From Methanoregula formicica SMSP (GTDB lineage Archaea; Halobacteriota; Methanomicrobia; Methanomicrobiales; Methanospirillaceae), in the NCBI RefSeq assembly GCF_000327485.1, contig NC_019943.1:2542001-2606000 (forward strand): a stretch of 64,000 bases of DNA. The letters run 5' to 3'. Of the stretch, positions 55,310 to 63,715 are shown one piece after another. A program made the translations under genes and the position numbers. Every line of letters begins with the position of its first letter. Positions within the stretch are counted from its first letter, which is position 1. The notes below the pieces were generated by a model. That model had not been told where the DNA came from. It made no database searches and saw only the letters and a program-made list of their open reading frames with translations.

Positions 55310-55884
55310 GTGTTCAATTCCTCCAAAGTTTACATCATACATTTCAAGCCGCGAACCGCATTCGACAAATGCCGAATAACGATTCTGCGAGCCCCATACT
55401 CCGTTTAGACGGAATATGAAACAGTATTTGTAAAAGTGCCAATATATCCTTTGTGGTTGTTTTTACCAGTCAATCCGCTGCCAATTTATGACTGAATTTT
55501 AGTTTATGCCACAAATTTCGGTTTTTTTTCAGGCATTTGGCAGCTGTTTGTTGAGGCCCAGACAGAATGGATAATTCACTGATACCCTATATCACGCGCA
55601 CTTGATTTGATTATTGTATATACAATTGTCTACAGAAATGTACAATATTTGACATTCAAAATGCGGAGTGGCGTGGATACTTAATGAATCAGTATAGAAA
55701 ACAAATACGTTCCATAATCCACTCATCCTTTTTACCACCATATTTCAGGAATATGTCAGATTACTTCAACAACTCAATTCTGACTATTTTTTGCACATTC
55801 TAAATATAACAAATTTCACCACCCTGCCATAATCCAAAATCACCATTCAACAGTTATACAACCTGCTATGACAAACAACTGGAT
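55310..55884. promoter_or_regulatory. S-layer / thymidylate synthase divergent region
   Basis: A 575-base AT-rich gap with no gene. On the minus strand a TATA-like CAATATATCC (rc of 55440-55449) would give the S-layer mRNA a leader of about 105 bases, consistent with a long-lived structural transcript. The rest (55460-55884) is AT-rich with several weak TATA-like elements, one of which probably serves thyA. Nothing else was recognised. Confidence 0.5.
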
Positions 55885-56610
55885 ATGCGAGTGATCCGGG
55901 CACCAAGCATAGGAAAGGCACACGAACAGGTCATCCAGATGATCCTGGAGAAGGGATGGGTGCTCCAGACCGAGGACCAAGAGGCAACGGTCGAATTTGA
56001 AGAGATCGCCATGCAGGTGGATACTCCCCTTGCCGAGCCAACGGTGAGCCCGCACTCCCGGTTCCAGCAGAGGTTTGTCGAACAGTACGCAAAGGATCTC
56101 CTCCAAGGATCGAAGGCTTCGTTTGAATATGACTACCACGGCAGGCTCTTCGACTGGGGGGAACGGCTGACAACTGACGGGAAGGCGGTTCATGTCGACC
56201 AGATCGCCTACATAGTCGAAAAACTCCGGTCATCACCGGTATCCCGGCGGGCAGTCTCGATTACCTGGAACCCGGTTATCGATGAAAGCCTCGATGACTG
56301 TCCCTGCCTCCAGCTCATCCAGTGCGTGCTCCGCAACGGTAAGCTCAACATGCGGGTGATCTTCCGGTCCAATGACATGCTCACGGCCGCCGGCGCCAAC
56401 ATGTACGCTCTCGTCCAGCTCCAGAAGTCCATTGCCGACCAGCTGGGTGTGCCGTGCGGGACATATACCCACATCTCACTTGTCCCCCACATCTACTTCA
56501 TCCGCGACATGCACGACATCGAACCCTTCTGCGGGAGAGGAAAACTCATCCAGCCGATCGGGGAAGTATGCCGGGCCTGTCAGCGCTGTGATCGGGCAAA
56601 GAGCGTGTGA
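55885..56610 (+). CDS. thyA: Thymidylate synthase, methanogen type
   Basis: A 241-residue enzyme making dTMP from dUMP. The catalytic cysteine is in DDCPCLQLIQC near residue 140, with GRLFDWGERL and SNDMLTAAGANMYALVQLQK in the fold. The protein is shorter than bacterial ThyA (about 264) and its C-terminus (CQRCDRAKSV) differs, as in the methanogen-specific group that uses a different folate-like carrier. It lies upstream of tRNA-Gln. Confidence 0.85.
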   Translation: MRVIRAPSIGKAHEQVIQMILEKGWVLQTEDQEATVEFEEIAMQVDTPLAEPTVSPHSRFQQRFVEQYAKDLLQGSKASFEYDYHGRLFDWGERLTTDGKAVHVDQIAYIVEKLRSSPVSRRAVSITWNPVIDESLDDCPCLQLIQCVLRNGKLNMRVIFRSNDMLTAAGANMYALVQLQKSIADQLGVPCGTYTHISLVPHIYFIRDMHDIEPFCGRGKLIQPIGEVCRACQRCDRAKSV

Positions 56611-56678
56611 GCGGCACTGATCCGGCAGCCTGTCCGTCACCTTAATTAGGCAACAGCGGCAAAAAGTATGGGTCAAGC

Positions 56679-56751
56679 AGCCCGGTAGTGTAGCGGTCAA
56701 TCATAGGGGACTCTGGATCCTCTGACAGCAGTTCGAATCTGCTCCGGGCTA
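56679..56751 (+). tRNA. tRNA-Gln (anticodon CTG)
   Basis: Acceptor AGCCCGG pairs with CCGGGCT (56744-56750), the anticodon arm GGGGA-CTCTGGA-TCCTC gives CTG, and the T-arm GCAGT/ACTGC-type GCAG-TTCGAAT-CTGC is present. The discriminator is A and CCA is not encoded. TTAATTAGG at 56642-56650 is a possible promoter element. Confidence 0.92.
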
Positions 56752-56793
56752 TTTTCTTTTCGTACGATTTTCATGTTTGATGCGGTTGATCCT

Positions 56794-57507
56794 TCAGGCA
56801 ATTACCGCCGAAAGAATACAGGCAAGGAAGATTGCACCAAACATCCCGCTCCCGCCGATGTTAACTTCCGGTATTTCCTGATCCCGGATACGTGGCAACT
56901 GGGCAATTCCTGCACCAAGCAGCGTCCCGGCAGTCCCGGCCACGAATGCCGTCACCGCGGCAAAAAGGCCTGTTCCCCCTGTGAGCAGAAGCCCGCACAG
57001 GATTGCCACAAGGCCGGGCATAAAGAGCGGGGCACGGAGCCCGTAGCCCGGAATATATCGCGTTGCAAGCCAGGCAACGATGGCAACGATGATTACGCCA
57101 GCTGCAACTGGCTGAAGGATCCCACTTCCTTCAACAACATATGCCCGGTATAAGAGGTAGGCCGATGCTGCAAGCGGGATCACCGCGCCGCCCAAGTTAA
57201 GCGAAACCACCGTCTCCCAGACCGGCTGGCGGGCAAAGGAATTTCCTGCTCCAAACAAGGGCATTTCCAGGGTATCGACACGGACCATGTCCCGTTTGAT
57301 CCGGTAAAGGGGGAGGTTCACAAGACTTCCCATAAGCATGAGGAGGACAACCGCAAGCGCCGCGATCCATGAGAAACCAAGGCGGGTGAAGGCTGCCCCG
57401 ACAAGCCCGAGGAACAGGAGCGGGATAATCAGGATAACAAGTGCGATCAGCAGCAGCAGGGCGAGGATTGAGAGGGGCCCGACTGAGTGCACACGAATGC
57501 CGTTCAT
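56794..57507 (-). CDS. DUF1614 integral membrane protein
   Basis: A 237-residue membrane protein of about seven hydrophobic helices. ETVVSLNLGGAVIPLAASAY near residue 100 and GYGLRAPLFMPGLVAILCG are conserved-looking DUF1614 segments. Its function is unknown. It follows the fibrillarin gene by 3 bases on the same strand and may share that transcript, although no functional link is obvious. Confidence 0.8.
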   Translation of the reverse strand: MNGIRVHSVGPLSILALLLLIALVILIIPLLFLGLVGAAFTRLGFSWIAALAVVLLMLMGSLVNLPLYRIKRDMVRVDTLEMPLFGAGNSFARQPVWETVVSLNLGGAVIPLAASAYLLYRAYVVEGSGILQPVAAGVIIVAIVAWLATRYIPGYGLRAPLFMPGLVAILCGLLLTGGTGLFAAVTAFVAGTAGTLLGAGIAQLPRIRDQEIPEVNIGGSGMFGAIFLACILSAVIA

Positions 57508-57510
57508 GAT

Positions 57511-58128
57511 TCAAGCGACCCCTTTCGAATGCTTTTTGCAGACGATAGCTGCATGATCTTTGTGATAGGGGGAGAGCCAGGTACTCTCGATGACCTCAAG
57601 TCCGAAAGCCGCCAGTCGTTCAATCGTTTCTCGGAATACCTCATCGGGGCTCTTCCGGATATCCACACTTCGTGTCTTGAGCATCAGTATCACCTTCCCA
57701 TCAGGCTTGAGGAATACGCAGTTCCTGATGAGAATTTCAGCCTGGTCCGGCTGCGCAACGTCCTGGTAGAGCAGGTCGACTGCCTCCATGACGGGTGCAT
57801 ATTGTTCCGGGCGGGATGCATCGGCCATGAGAGGGACAATGTTGTCACGCCGCCGTGCCACTTCCAGCAGGTCCTGCATCGGCCGAGGGGCAAACTCAAC
57901 CGCGTACACAACCTCCACGTAATCGGCAACATGGGAGACCGTTGTACCATTTGCCGCACCAAGATACAACACCTTCATCTCCGGTGCCAGTTCAATCCCG
58001 GTGCCTGCATAATAGAGCGCTGCAAGCTTGCTTCGGAAGGGATCCCAGACACGGGCACTGGCAAGCATCCGTTCCCCGTACACGCCCCCCTCGCCACGGG
58101 AGACCAGTACGTCACCAATCCGGATCAT
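57511..58128 (-). CDS. flpA: Fibrillarin-like rRNA/tRNA 2'-O-methyltransferase
   Basis: 205 residues; the SAM-dependent catalytic subunit of C/D-box guide RNPs. The SAM pocket reads VLYLGAANGTTVSHVAD near residue 53, with YQDVAQPDQAEILIRN and MLKTRSVDIRKSPDEVF after it, giving the expected Lys/Asp catalytic set. It starts 4 bases inside the Nop5 gene end, the usual coupled arrangement. Confidence 0.95.
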   Translation of the reverse strand: MIRIGDVLVSRGEGGVYGERMLASARVWDPFRSKLAALYYAGTGIELAPEMKVLYLGAANGTTVSHVADYVEVVYAVEFAPRPMQDLLEVARRRDNIVPLMADASRPEQYAPVMEAVDLLYQDVAQPDQAEILIRNCVFLKPDGKVILMLKTRSVDIRKSPDEVFRETIERLAAFGLEVIESTWLSPYHKDHAAIVCKKHSKGVA

Positions 58129-58985
58129 GATTCCTTTCCTCCCAGCCGGTCGATCCGATCCTGGGCGCGGTCAAGGAATTTAGGGACAGCAACGCCGCGA
58201 TAATAGTCGAGCCGGGCTGCTATCGCAAGCTTCCCGGCGAGCACCCGTGCAACCTTCCCCCTCAGGTTCCGGGGAGCATTGTGCACACGGCGGTGCTGGA
58301 AGATGATCCCGTGCTTGGGCGGAGGGGACTTCGTCCTCAGGTGGGAAAAGAGCGCCGTCCTTGCCCCAAGCACCTGGATAGCACTGGCCGGCAACCGGCT
58401 GAGCGGGAGAAGACCCCCTGCATGCGCCATGAGCCGGGCTGCTACGAGCCCTCCGATAAGAGAGCTGGTGTTGGGCAGCACACGGGTAGCACGTAGCGAG
58501 ACCTCCTTCGCCAGATCCGTTCGTGCAGCCGACAACAGTTCCACCTGGAGTGCAACCTTTCCAAGAGCACCCCGGCCTTTTTCGGAGAGGCGCCGGATCT
58601 GGATATGAACCGGCGTTCTCCGGTATTTGCGGGAGAACGTCGGGTGCCTGACCTGATGCCATTCCGCCACCCTCTCGGAGAGGAGGTTGATCACCTCGTC
58701 CATCTCGTCGAGCGTTCGGACCATCTGGAGGAGTTCGGTGTCCTTTCCCGCATATTCCTCGCGTATCCGCTGCTCTGATTGGATAAAACAGACCTCGCGG
58801 AGCAGGGAGATATATCCGGCCCGGTCCGTGCAGATGCCGCAGGCCATTGCTTCTTCCCACTTAAGTGGGACAAAACCGTCCATCTTAGTCTGGAGCGAAT
58901 CAAGGCGCTGCGCCAGCGCCAAGGGATCGCCGTCAGCTGCCTGGCACCTGCCGTCACCTGCATCTCCAAACCAGTAGGACTGCAT
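58125..58985 (-). CDS. Nop5/Nop56-family C/D-box RNP protein
   Basis: A 286-residue scaffold that joins L7Ae-bound guide RNA to fibrillarin. The NOP domain is recognisable by ATRVLPNTSSLIGGLVAARL, then KHGIIFQHRRVHNAPRNLRG; the region before it (residues 80-170) is helical and should form the coiled coil. The frame opens with a TTG at 59012, but the first ATG is at 58985; a TATA-like CTTTATTG about 28 bases upstream fits a leaderless start there. Confidence 0.9.
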   Translation of the reverse strand: MQSYWFGDAGDGRCQAADGDPLALAQRLDSLQTKMDGFVPLKWEEAMACGICTDRAGYISLLREVCFIQSEQRIREEYAGKDTELLQMVRTLDEMDEVINLLSERVAEWHQVRHPTFSRKYRRTPVHIQIRRLSEKGRGALGKVALQVELLSAARTDLAKEVSLRATRVLPNTSSLIGGLVAARLMAHAGGLLPLSRLPASAIQVLGARTALFSHLRTKSPPPKHGIIFQHRRVHNAPRNLRGKVARVLAGKLAIAARLDYYRGVAVPKFLDRAQDRIDRLGGKES

Positions 58986-59052
58986 ACCGGACAATAAGGA
59001 TGCGAGTGGCAATAAAGATCGTTAATTCCTGCACCTGAACAGAAGGTCAGGC

Positions 59053-60264
59053 TCACGTAATCCCAAACGACCACAACATGACCGGAATCATGATCGAACC
59101 CATGCAATAAACTGCCGGTAGGTTTATGAGACGCGGCACGAACCCGACTGCCGTTGCGAGGATGAGCACGAGAAGACCGAACGGGCCGGTGAGGAGAATG
59201 CTCAGACCAACCACGAAAGCGATCACCACATGGTTGAGGAGCAGGTTATCAAGCCTGCCAATCCTGTGGGCAGAGCGGGACAGCCATACGGTAATGAGGT
59301 ACGCAGCACAGGCTGCCAGAACTCCCGCTACCATCAGATCGCCCATGGAAGGCAGGGGCAGTTCGGCAAGAGCTGCTATTACGCCGTTCCTCATCCGCTC
59401 AAGCGCAAACAGGGCGGCAAGACCAATAAAGGCGTTTGCGGTGTTCGCTGCATTGGTGGCAAGGAGGTATGCTCTCCGGTCCCTGTCATACCCGATAACG
59501 GATGCAAGCACGCCGTTTGCAGAAGCGGTTGACAATCCCGGCAGCCAGCCAACGGCGATTCCCGCTGCCGTCCCGAGGACGGATGACCGTGCCACCATCC
59601 GGTCAGGTATCCGGATACCCCGGAACTGTTGTTCCGGTATCGTCCCCCGCGATGCTGTCAGGAGACCAGAGATGCCAAACAGACCACAGAGGAGCGGCAT
59701 CAGGATGGCATTGCTCCCGGTAAGGGTGTGCCAGCCAAGGAAGGCGTACCGGAGGGCAAATATGCCAAGAATACCCGAGACAAGGAAGATCGCAAGCCCC
59801 CACAGGGGTGCATCGTTTGTCACCAGCATCCAGCCGACCGCGGCTATCAGCAAAATCCCGATCCACCAGTCGAACCAGGGCTGAAGTGCCGGAAGGAGAA
59901 GAAAGCAGACAAGGGACAGGGGCACGGCAATGACCATCGCACAGGCACTCCCGAGTACCGCAATCCGCACCGCTTCCTCCCCATTGCCCTCAAGGCAGAG
60001 CGCGTGCGCCGGGAGCACGGCAAGCGCTGTATCAGCATCCGGGATGCCAAGGAATGTCGATGGAATTGCGTCGACAAAGGTATGGGTGATGAGCGCGGAA
60101 AAGAGCGTACATGCAAGGGCAACGGGCCCAAGCAGGGCGAGGAACACGGCCTGGAGCCCGACGAGGACGCCCGCAAGGGTATTTGCATGGACACCGGGAA
60201 TGATCCCGCTGATGGTCCCCAGTATGACTCCAGCAAGGACACCCAGCAGGATCTCAATCATCAT
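59053..60264 (-). CDS. TctA-like/DUF112 family permease
   Basis: A 403-residue membrane protein of about ten to eleven helices. ISGIIPGVHANTLAGVLVGL at the N-terminus and AGIAVGWLPGLSTASANGVL in the second half are the inverted-repeat signature (PGxxxxx) of the tripartite tricarboxylate transporter TctA family. No TctB or TctC partner is beside it, as is usual for the archaeal members. The substrate is unknown. Confidence 0.82.
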   Translation of the reverse strand: MMIEILLGVLAGVILGTISGIIPGVHANTLAGVLVGLQAVFLALLGPVALACTLFSALITHTFVDAIPSTFLGIPDADTALAVLPAHALCLEGNGEEAVRIAVLGSACAMVIAVPLSLVCFLLLPALQPWFDWWIGILLIAAVGWMLVTNDAPLWGLAIFLVSGILGIFALRYAFLGWHTLTGSNAILMPLLCGLFGISGLLTASRGTIPEQQFRGIRIPDRMVARSSVLGTAAGIAVGWLPGLSTASANGVLASVIGYDRDRRAYLLATNAANTANAFIGLAALFALERMRNGVIAALAELPLPSMGDLMVAGVLAACAAYLITVWLSRSAHRIGRLDNLLLNHVVIAFVVGLSILLTGPFGLLVLILATAVGFVPRLINLPAVYCMGSIMIPVMLWSFGIT

Positions 60265-60347
60265 TAATATATACGATATTGTGAATAAAAATTAACCGAA
60301 ATGCATACCATCATCTCCCCGCGAATACTACACCAAAGCAATCCGCC

Positions 60348-61037
60348 ATGAAGATCGCAGTCACCCGCCTGAAAGGAAAAGAGAAGAGCGACGCTTCCCG
60401 CTGCCGTGCCTACGGCCACGAATGCTTCAGCGTCCACCCGCTCAGGTCAGAACTGCGCGAGACGGAGATTGCCGCCTTCGTTGATGCAGCCTCCGCCGGT
60501 GAGTTTGACTGCATCTTCTTCACGAGCGCCCTGCCGGCGAAGATCATCGCCCCCCGCCTCTCAACCACTGCACGGGTGATTGCCATCGGCCCCCAGACAG
60601 CAAAAGAACTCAGGGATTACGCTATCGAATGCGAAACGCTCACCAGTTTCTATTCCCGGGACTTTGTGCCGTACCTGGGCGACTGGATCCGGAGGAAGAG
60701 GATTGGTATCCCACGGGCAGATGTCCCGAACCAGAACCTCCTTGACTCGATAACAAACGCAGGGGGGATCGTCCGCGAGTTCCGGTGCTACGGGCTTGAG
60801 CCGACCGGTGAGGACCTCCCCCTCGATGATGCAGATGCCATCCTTTTTACCAGCGCCATGTCGTATGCAAAAGCCCGCTGGACACCGCGGGACACGCTCC
60901 TCGTCATGGCTATTGGGGAAATAACGGCAGCGGTCATGAACGCCGGAGGGACAGTTCCAGCCGTTATTGGTGACGGTTCGCTCGAAGGTTCCTTGAGTGC
61001 GTTGAACGCGTATCTGCAAAAGAACGGAGGTGCCTGA
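60348..61037 (+). CDS. hemD: Uroporphyrinogen-III synthase
   Basis: 229 residues; closes and inverts ring D of the tetrapyrrole, on the path to F430, siroheme and cobamides. Segments IAVTRLKGKEKSDASRC, FTSALPAKIIAPRL, VIAIGPQTAKEL and ILFTSAMSYAKA match the two-domain HemD fold. The cbf5 gene starts directly after its stop. Confidence 0.85.
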   Translation: MKIAVTRLKGKEKSDASRCRAYGHECFSVHPLRSELRETEIAAFVDAASAGEFDCIFFTSALPAKIIAPRLSTTARVIAIGPQTAKELRDYAIECETLTSFYSRDFVPYLGDWIRRKRIGIPRADVPNQNLLDSITNAGGIVREFRCYGLEPTGEDLPLDDADAILFTSAMSYAKARWTPRDTLLVMAIGEITAAVMNAGGTVPAVIGDGSLEGSLSALNAYLQKNGGA

Positions 61038-61038
61038 T

Positions 61039-62121
61039 ATGGATGTCCCCCACTCACGGGAGGACTCGGAGGCGGTCCATCTCTGGAACAGGGCCGGCAT
61101 CATCGTTATCGACAAGCCCCGCGGCCCCTCAAGTCACGAAGTCGCTGCATGGGTGGGGAAGATGCTGGGGTGCCAGGTGGGTCATTCCGGTACACTCGAC
61201 CCGCAGGTCTCCGGCGTGCTGCTCATCATGCTCGGCAATGCTGCCCGACTCGCCCCGCTCCTGCTCCAGCATGACAAGGAATATATCTGCCTGATGCGGT
61301 TGCACGGGGATGTGGACCGGGAGCGAATCGATAAACGTGCAGAGGAGTTCACCGGCCGTCTCTACCAGCGACCGCCCCGGAAGAGCGCTGTGAAGCGGAA
61401 CCTCCGCATCCGCGAGGTCCACAAACTGGAGATCCTCGACGTGGACGGGCGGCTCGTCCTCTTCCGGGTGCACTGCGATGCCGGTACCTACATCCGCTCG
61501 CTCTGTCACCACATGGGGTTCGTACTGGGCGTTGGTGCCCACATGGTGGAGCTGCGCCGGACCCGCTCGGGCACTTTCTCAGAATCGTCGATGTATACCC
61601 TGCACGATGTGCAGGACGCAGCTGTTGCGGCACGGGAGGGAGACCGATCCGCGTTGGAGAAGATGATTGTATCTGTTGACGCTGCCGTCCCCGAGCTGCC
61701 AATCGTGGTTGTCCGCGATGCGGCAATAGACGCGCTCTGCCATGGCGCCTCGCTTGCCGGCGTGGGCGTGGTCAGCACCATGGAGTTTGCCAAGGATCAG
61801 ACCGTTGCCGTGCTCTCGGGGAAGAAAGAGTTCATCTGCCTCGGGAGAGCGCTTGTCCCGTCTGGTTCTTTCAGGCCCGGCGATACCGGGCTTGTCATCG
61901 CGCCGACCACGGTCTTCATGCAGCCGGGCACCTATCCCCGCAGCTGGAAAAAATCTGACAAGGTCTACCCCTCGAAGGCAGAGAAAAAGGCAAAACAAAA
62001 AGCGGCAAAGCCGAAGTCCCCGCGTCCCGCAGGAAAAACGGAGAAGCCTACCGGTAAGAAGTCATTCGGAAGACCCGCCCGGAGACCGGACGACCGGGGC
62101 AGGAAGAAGAGATACCATTAA
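61039..62121 (+). CDS. cbf5: Cbf5 / TruB-family tRNA-rRNA pseudouridine synthase
   Basis: 360 residues; the catalytic subunit of H/ACA guide RNPs and of tRNA Psi55 formation. The catalytic aspartate is Asp54 in HSGTLDPQVSGVLLIML, and DVPIKL-like KRNLRIREVHKLEILDVDGR follows. The PUA domain spans about residues 240-310. The last 50 residues or so are basic (KAEKKAKQKAAKPKSPRP). The ATG at 61039 is 7 bases after GGAGGTG. It lies before tRNA-Ser; Nop5/fibrillarin lie about 2 kb away, so both guide-RNP types are nearby. Confidence 0.95.
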   Translation: MDVPHSREDSEAVHLWNRAGIIVIDKPRGPSSHEVAAWVGKMLGCQVGHSGTLDPQVSGVLLIMLGNAARLAPLLLQHDKEYICLMRLHGDVDRERIDKRAEEFTGRLYQRPPRKSAVKRNLRIREVHKLEILDVDGRLVLFRVHCDAGTYIRSLCHHMGFVLGVGAHMVELRRTRSGTFSESSMYTLHDVQDAAVAAREGDRSALEKMIVSVDAAVPELPIVVVRDAAIDALCHGASLAGVGVVSTMEFAKDQTVAVLSGKKEFICLGRALVPSGSFRPGDTGLVIAPTTVFMQPGTYPRSWKKSDKVYPSKAEKKAKQKAAKPKSPRPAGKTEKPTGKKSFGRPARRPDDRGRKKRYH

Positions 62122-62156
62122 AAAAAGCCCCGGCTAACAAATAGGATACACTTTTT

Positions 62157-62240
62157 GCTGAGGTAGTCTAGCGGTAGGGCGCAGGCCTGGAAAGCCTGTG
62201 GTGCGAAAGTGCCTCGGGGGTTCAATTCCCCCCCTCAGCG
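62157..62240 (+). tRNA. tRNA-Ser (anticodon GGA)
   Basis: Acceptor GCTGAGG pairs with CCTCAGC (62233-62239); the anticodon arm CAGGC-CTGGAAA-GCCTG gives GGA. A long variable arm (TGGTGCGAAAGTGCC) marks a class II tRNA, and the T-arm GGGGG-TTCAATT-CCCCC is complete. Discriminator G; CCA not encoded. It lies 36 bases after cbf5. Confidence 0.93.
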
Positions 62241-62249
62241 CTTCTTTCA

Positions 62250-62296
62250 TTTTTTTGTGATTTTCCATGGTTCAAACGGGGGGGTAGTCACCCCCC
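62250..62296. terminator. T-tract and G/C hairpin between tRNA-Ser and the methyltransferase
   Basis: A T7 run (62250-62256) could end the tRNA-Ser transcript. A strong stem of about seven G and seven C around TAGTCA (62278-62296) follows, between two convergent genes. Its role as a bidirectional terminator is inferred from position. Confidence 0.4.
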
Positions 62297-62416
62297 TCCC
62301 CGCCATTTTCAAACCTGAAGGACAAGATCCCTACTCATCCCTGCCACTGAGGGTGGGGTGGGTACCCCTCCTGCATTTTTCCCGTACCGGGGCCCGTCAA
62401 TAAACCTGCCGGAAAT

Positions 62417-63130
62417 TTATTGCTCATCCAGACAGTTTTTGGCAAAGAGATAATATTCCGGCACGATTTCAAAACCAAGGAAATGCCGGCCTTCCTCTTT
62501 TGCCACCAGCGCCACGGTGCCGGAACCAAGAAAAGGGTCAAGGACCAGATCGCCGGGGTTGCTGGAGTACAACAGAATTTTCCGTACCAGTTCCCGGGGA
62601 AGCTTGGTCGGGGTCTTCATCTTCCCCTTCCAGTACTCGCGGTTGATCACCCAGACATCCTCAGGATAATGGTCGATCTTGTTGAACGTGTACTGCTTCG
62701 GGTCCTTTGCCACGAACAGGATATGGTAATGGCTGGTCACGTATTTCTTCTTCGTGAAGACACCGAACTGGTACTTCCAGATGAGATGGTTGACGGTAGT
62801 AAGACCCGCTTCATCGATCCCTTCGAGGATGTCCCGGAGCCGGTTCCACCCGGAAAAGATGTACATGCTGCCGGCCGGAGAGAGAACACGGGCCGCTTCG
62901 GCGATCCACTGGCGCGTGAACTCACCGTACTCTTCTTCCGGCACCTCGCGGTATCCCTCGAGAACATTGGATCCCTTCCGGTTGTAATTGAGCCTTTGCG
63001 CCCGGAAGTCGATGGCAAACGGGGGGTCGGTGACGATCAGATCGACCGTGCCATCCGGGATGCGGGGGAGAAGTTCGAGCGCGTCGCCCTGGTACAGGGT
63101 ATCCGGCCGGAATGCGCCGGGCTTCTTCAT
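62417..63130 (-). CDS. Site-specific DNA methyltransferase (beta class, DPPF)
   Basis: A 237-residue N6-adenine or N4-cytosine methyltransferase. The catalytic motif IV is TDPPF (residues 34-38) and the SAM-binding motif I, LDPFLGSGTVALVA, is at the C-terminal end, the beta-class order. DPP followed by F or Y favours N6-adenine. No restriction endonuclease is beside it, so it may be a solitary methyltransferase. The recognition site cannot be read. It follows the ior genes on the same strand. Confidence 0.85.
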   Translation of the reverse strand: MKKPGAFRPDTLYQGDALELLPRIPDGTVDLIVTDPPFAIDFRAQRLNYNRKGSNVLEGYREVPEEEYGEFTRQWIAEAARVLSPAGSMYIFSGWNRLRDILEGIDEAGLTTVNHLIWKYQFGVFTKKKYVTSHYHILFVAKDPKQYTFNKIDHYPEDVWVINREYWKGKMKTPTKLPRELVRKILLYSSNPGDLVLDPFLGSGTVALVAKEEGRHFLGFEIVPEYYLFAKNCLDEQ

Positions 63131-63715
63131 TCAGCTCTTCCCGCCGGCGTCCCGCCCCATCTGGAAGGCCTTTGCATTGATCTCGATCGTCTTTTTCGGG
63201 ACCAGCCGCTTCACTGCTTCGAGCAGGTTCTCCGGTTTCAGCGGGATCCACCGGGAAGCCGCGCCCAGCATCACGACATTCTGGGAGAGCGGGCTCCCCG
63301 CCTCGGTTGCGATGCGGTCTGCCTCGATAAGGCAGAGGCCGTGTTTTTTGAGTGCGGCGATAATCTCATCCTCGGTCGGGGGAGTGAGTTTCTGGGTATA
63401 GACTGACGTCGGTATGACAAGGTTCCTGCTCACAACCGCAGTTCCCTCCTTTTTCAGGTAATGGGAGTACCGCAGCGCCTCCAGGAGGTCAAACGAGATC
63501 AGGAGGTCTGCCTGCCCCGGGGGAATGAGGGGGCCGTACAGCCCGTCGATGCGAATATGGCTCTCAACCGAACCGCCGCGCTGGGCCATGCCGTGGGTCT
63601 CCGCACCCTTGATGTGCCTTCCCTCGATGAGGCAGGCCTCGCCAAGGATATTGGATGCAAGGATCGTGCCCTGCCCGCCGATACCGACAATCAGGATGTC
63701 GAAGCTGCCGGTCAT
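63131..63715 (-). CDS. iorB: Indolepyruvate:ferredoxin oxidoreductase beta subunit
   Basis: 194 residues; with IorA it oxidises aryl pyruvates to aryl-CoA, or runs in reverse for aromatic amino acid synthesis in methanogens. The start LIVGIGGQGTILASNILGEA and KGAETHGMAQRGGSVESHIR are strong family features. It overlaps the iorA end by 4 bases. Confidence 0.94.
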   Translation of the reverse strand: MTGSFDILIVGIGGQGTILASNILGEACLIEGRHIKGAETHGMAQRGGSVESHIRIDGLYGPLIPPGQADLLISFDLLEALRYSHYLKKEGTAVVSRNLVIPTSVYTQKLTPPTEDEIIAALKKHGLCLIEADRIATEAGSPLSQNVVMLGAASRWIPLKPENLLEAVKRLVPKKTIEINAKAFQMGRDAGGKS

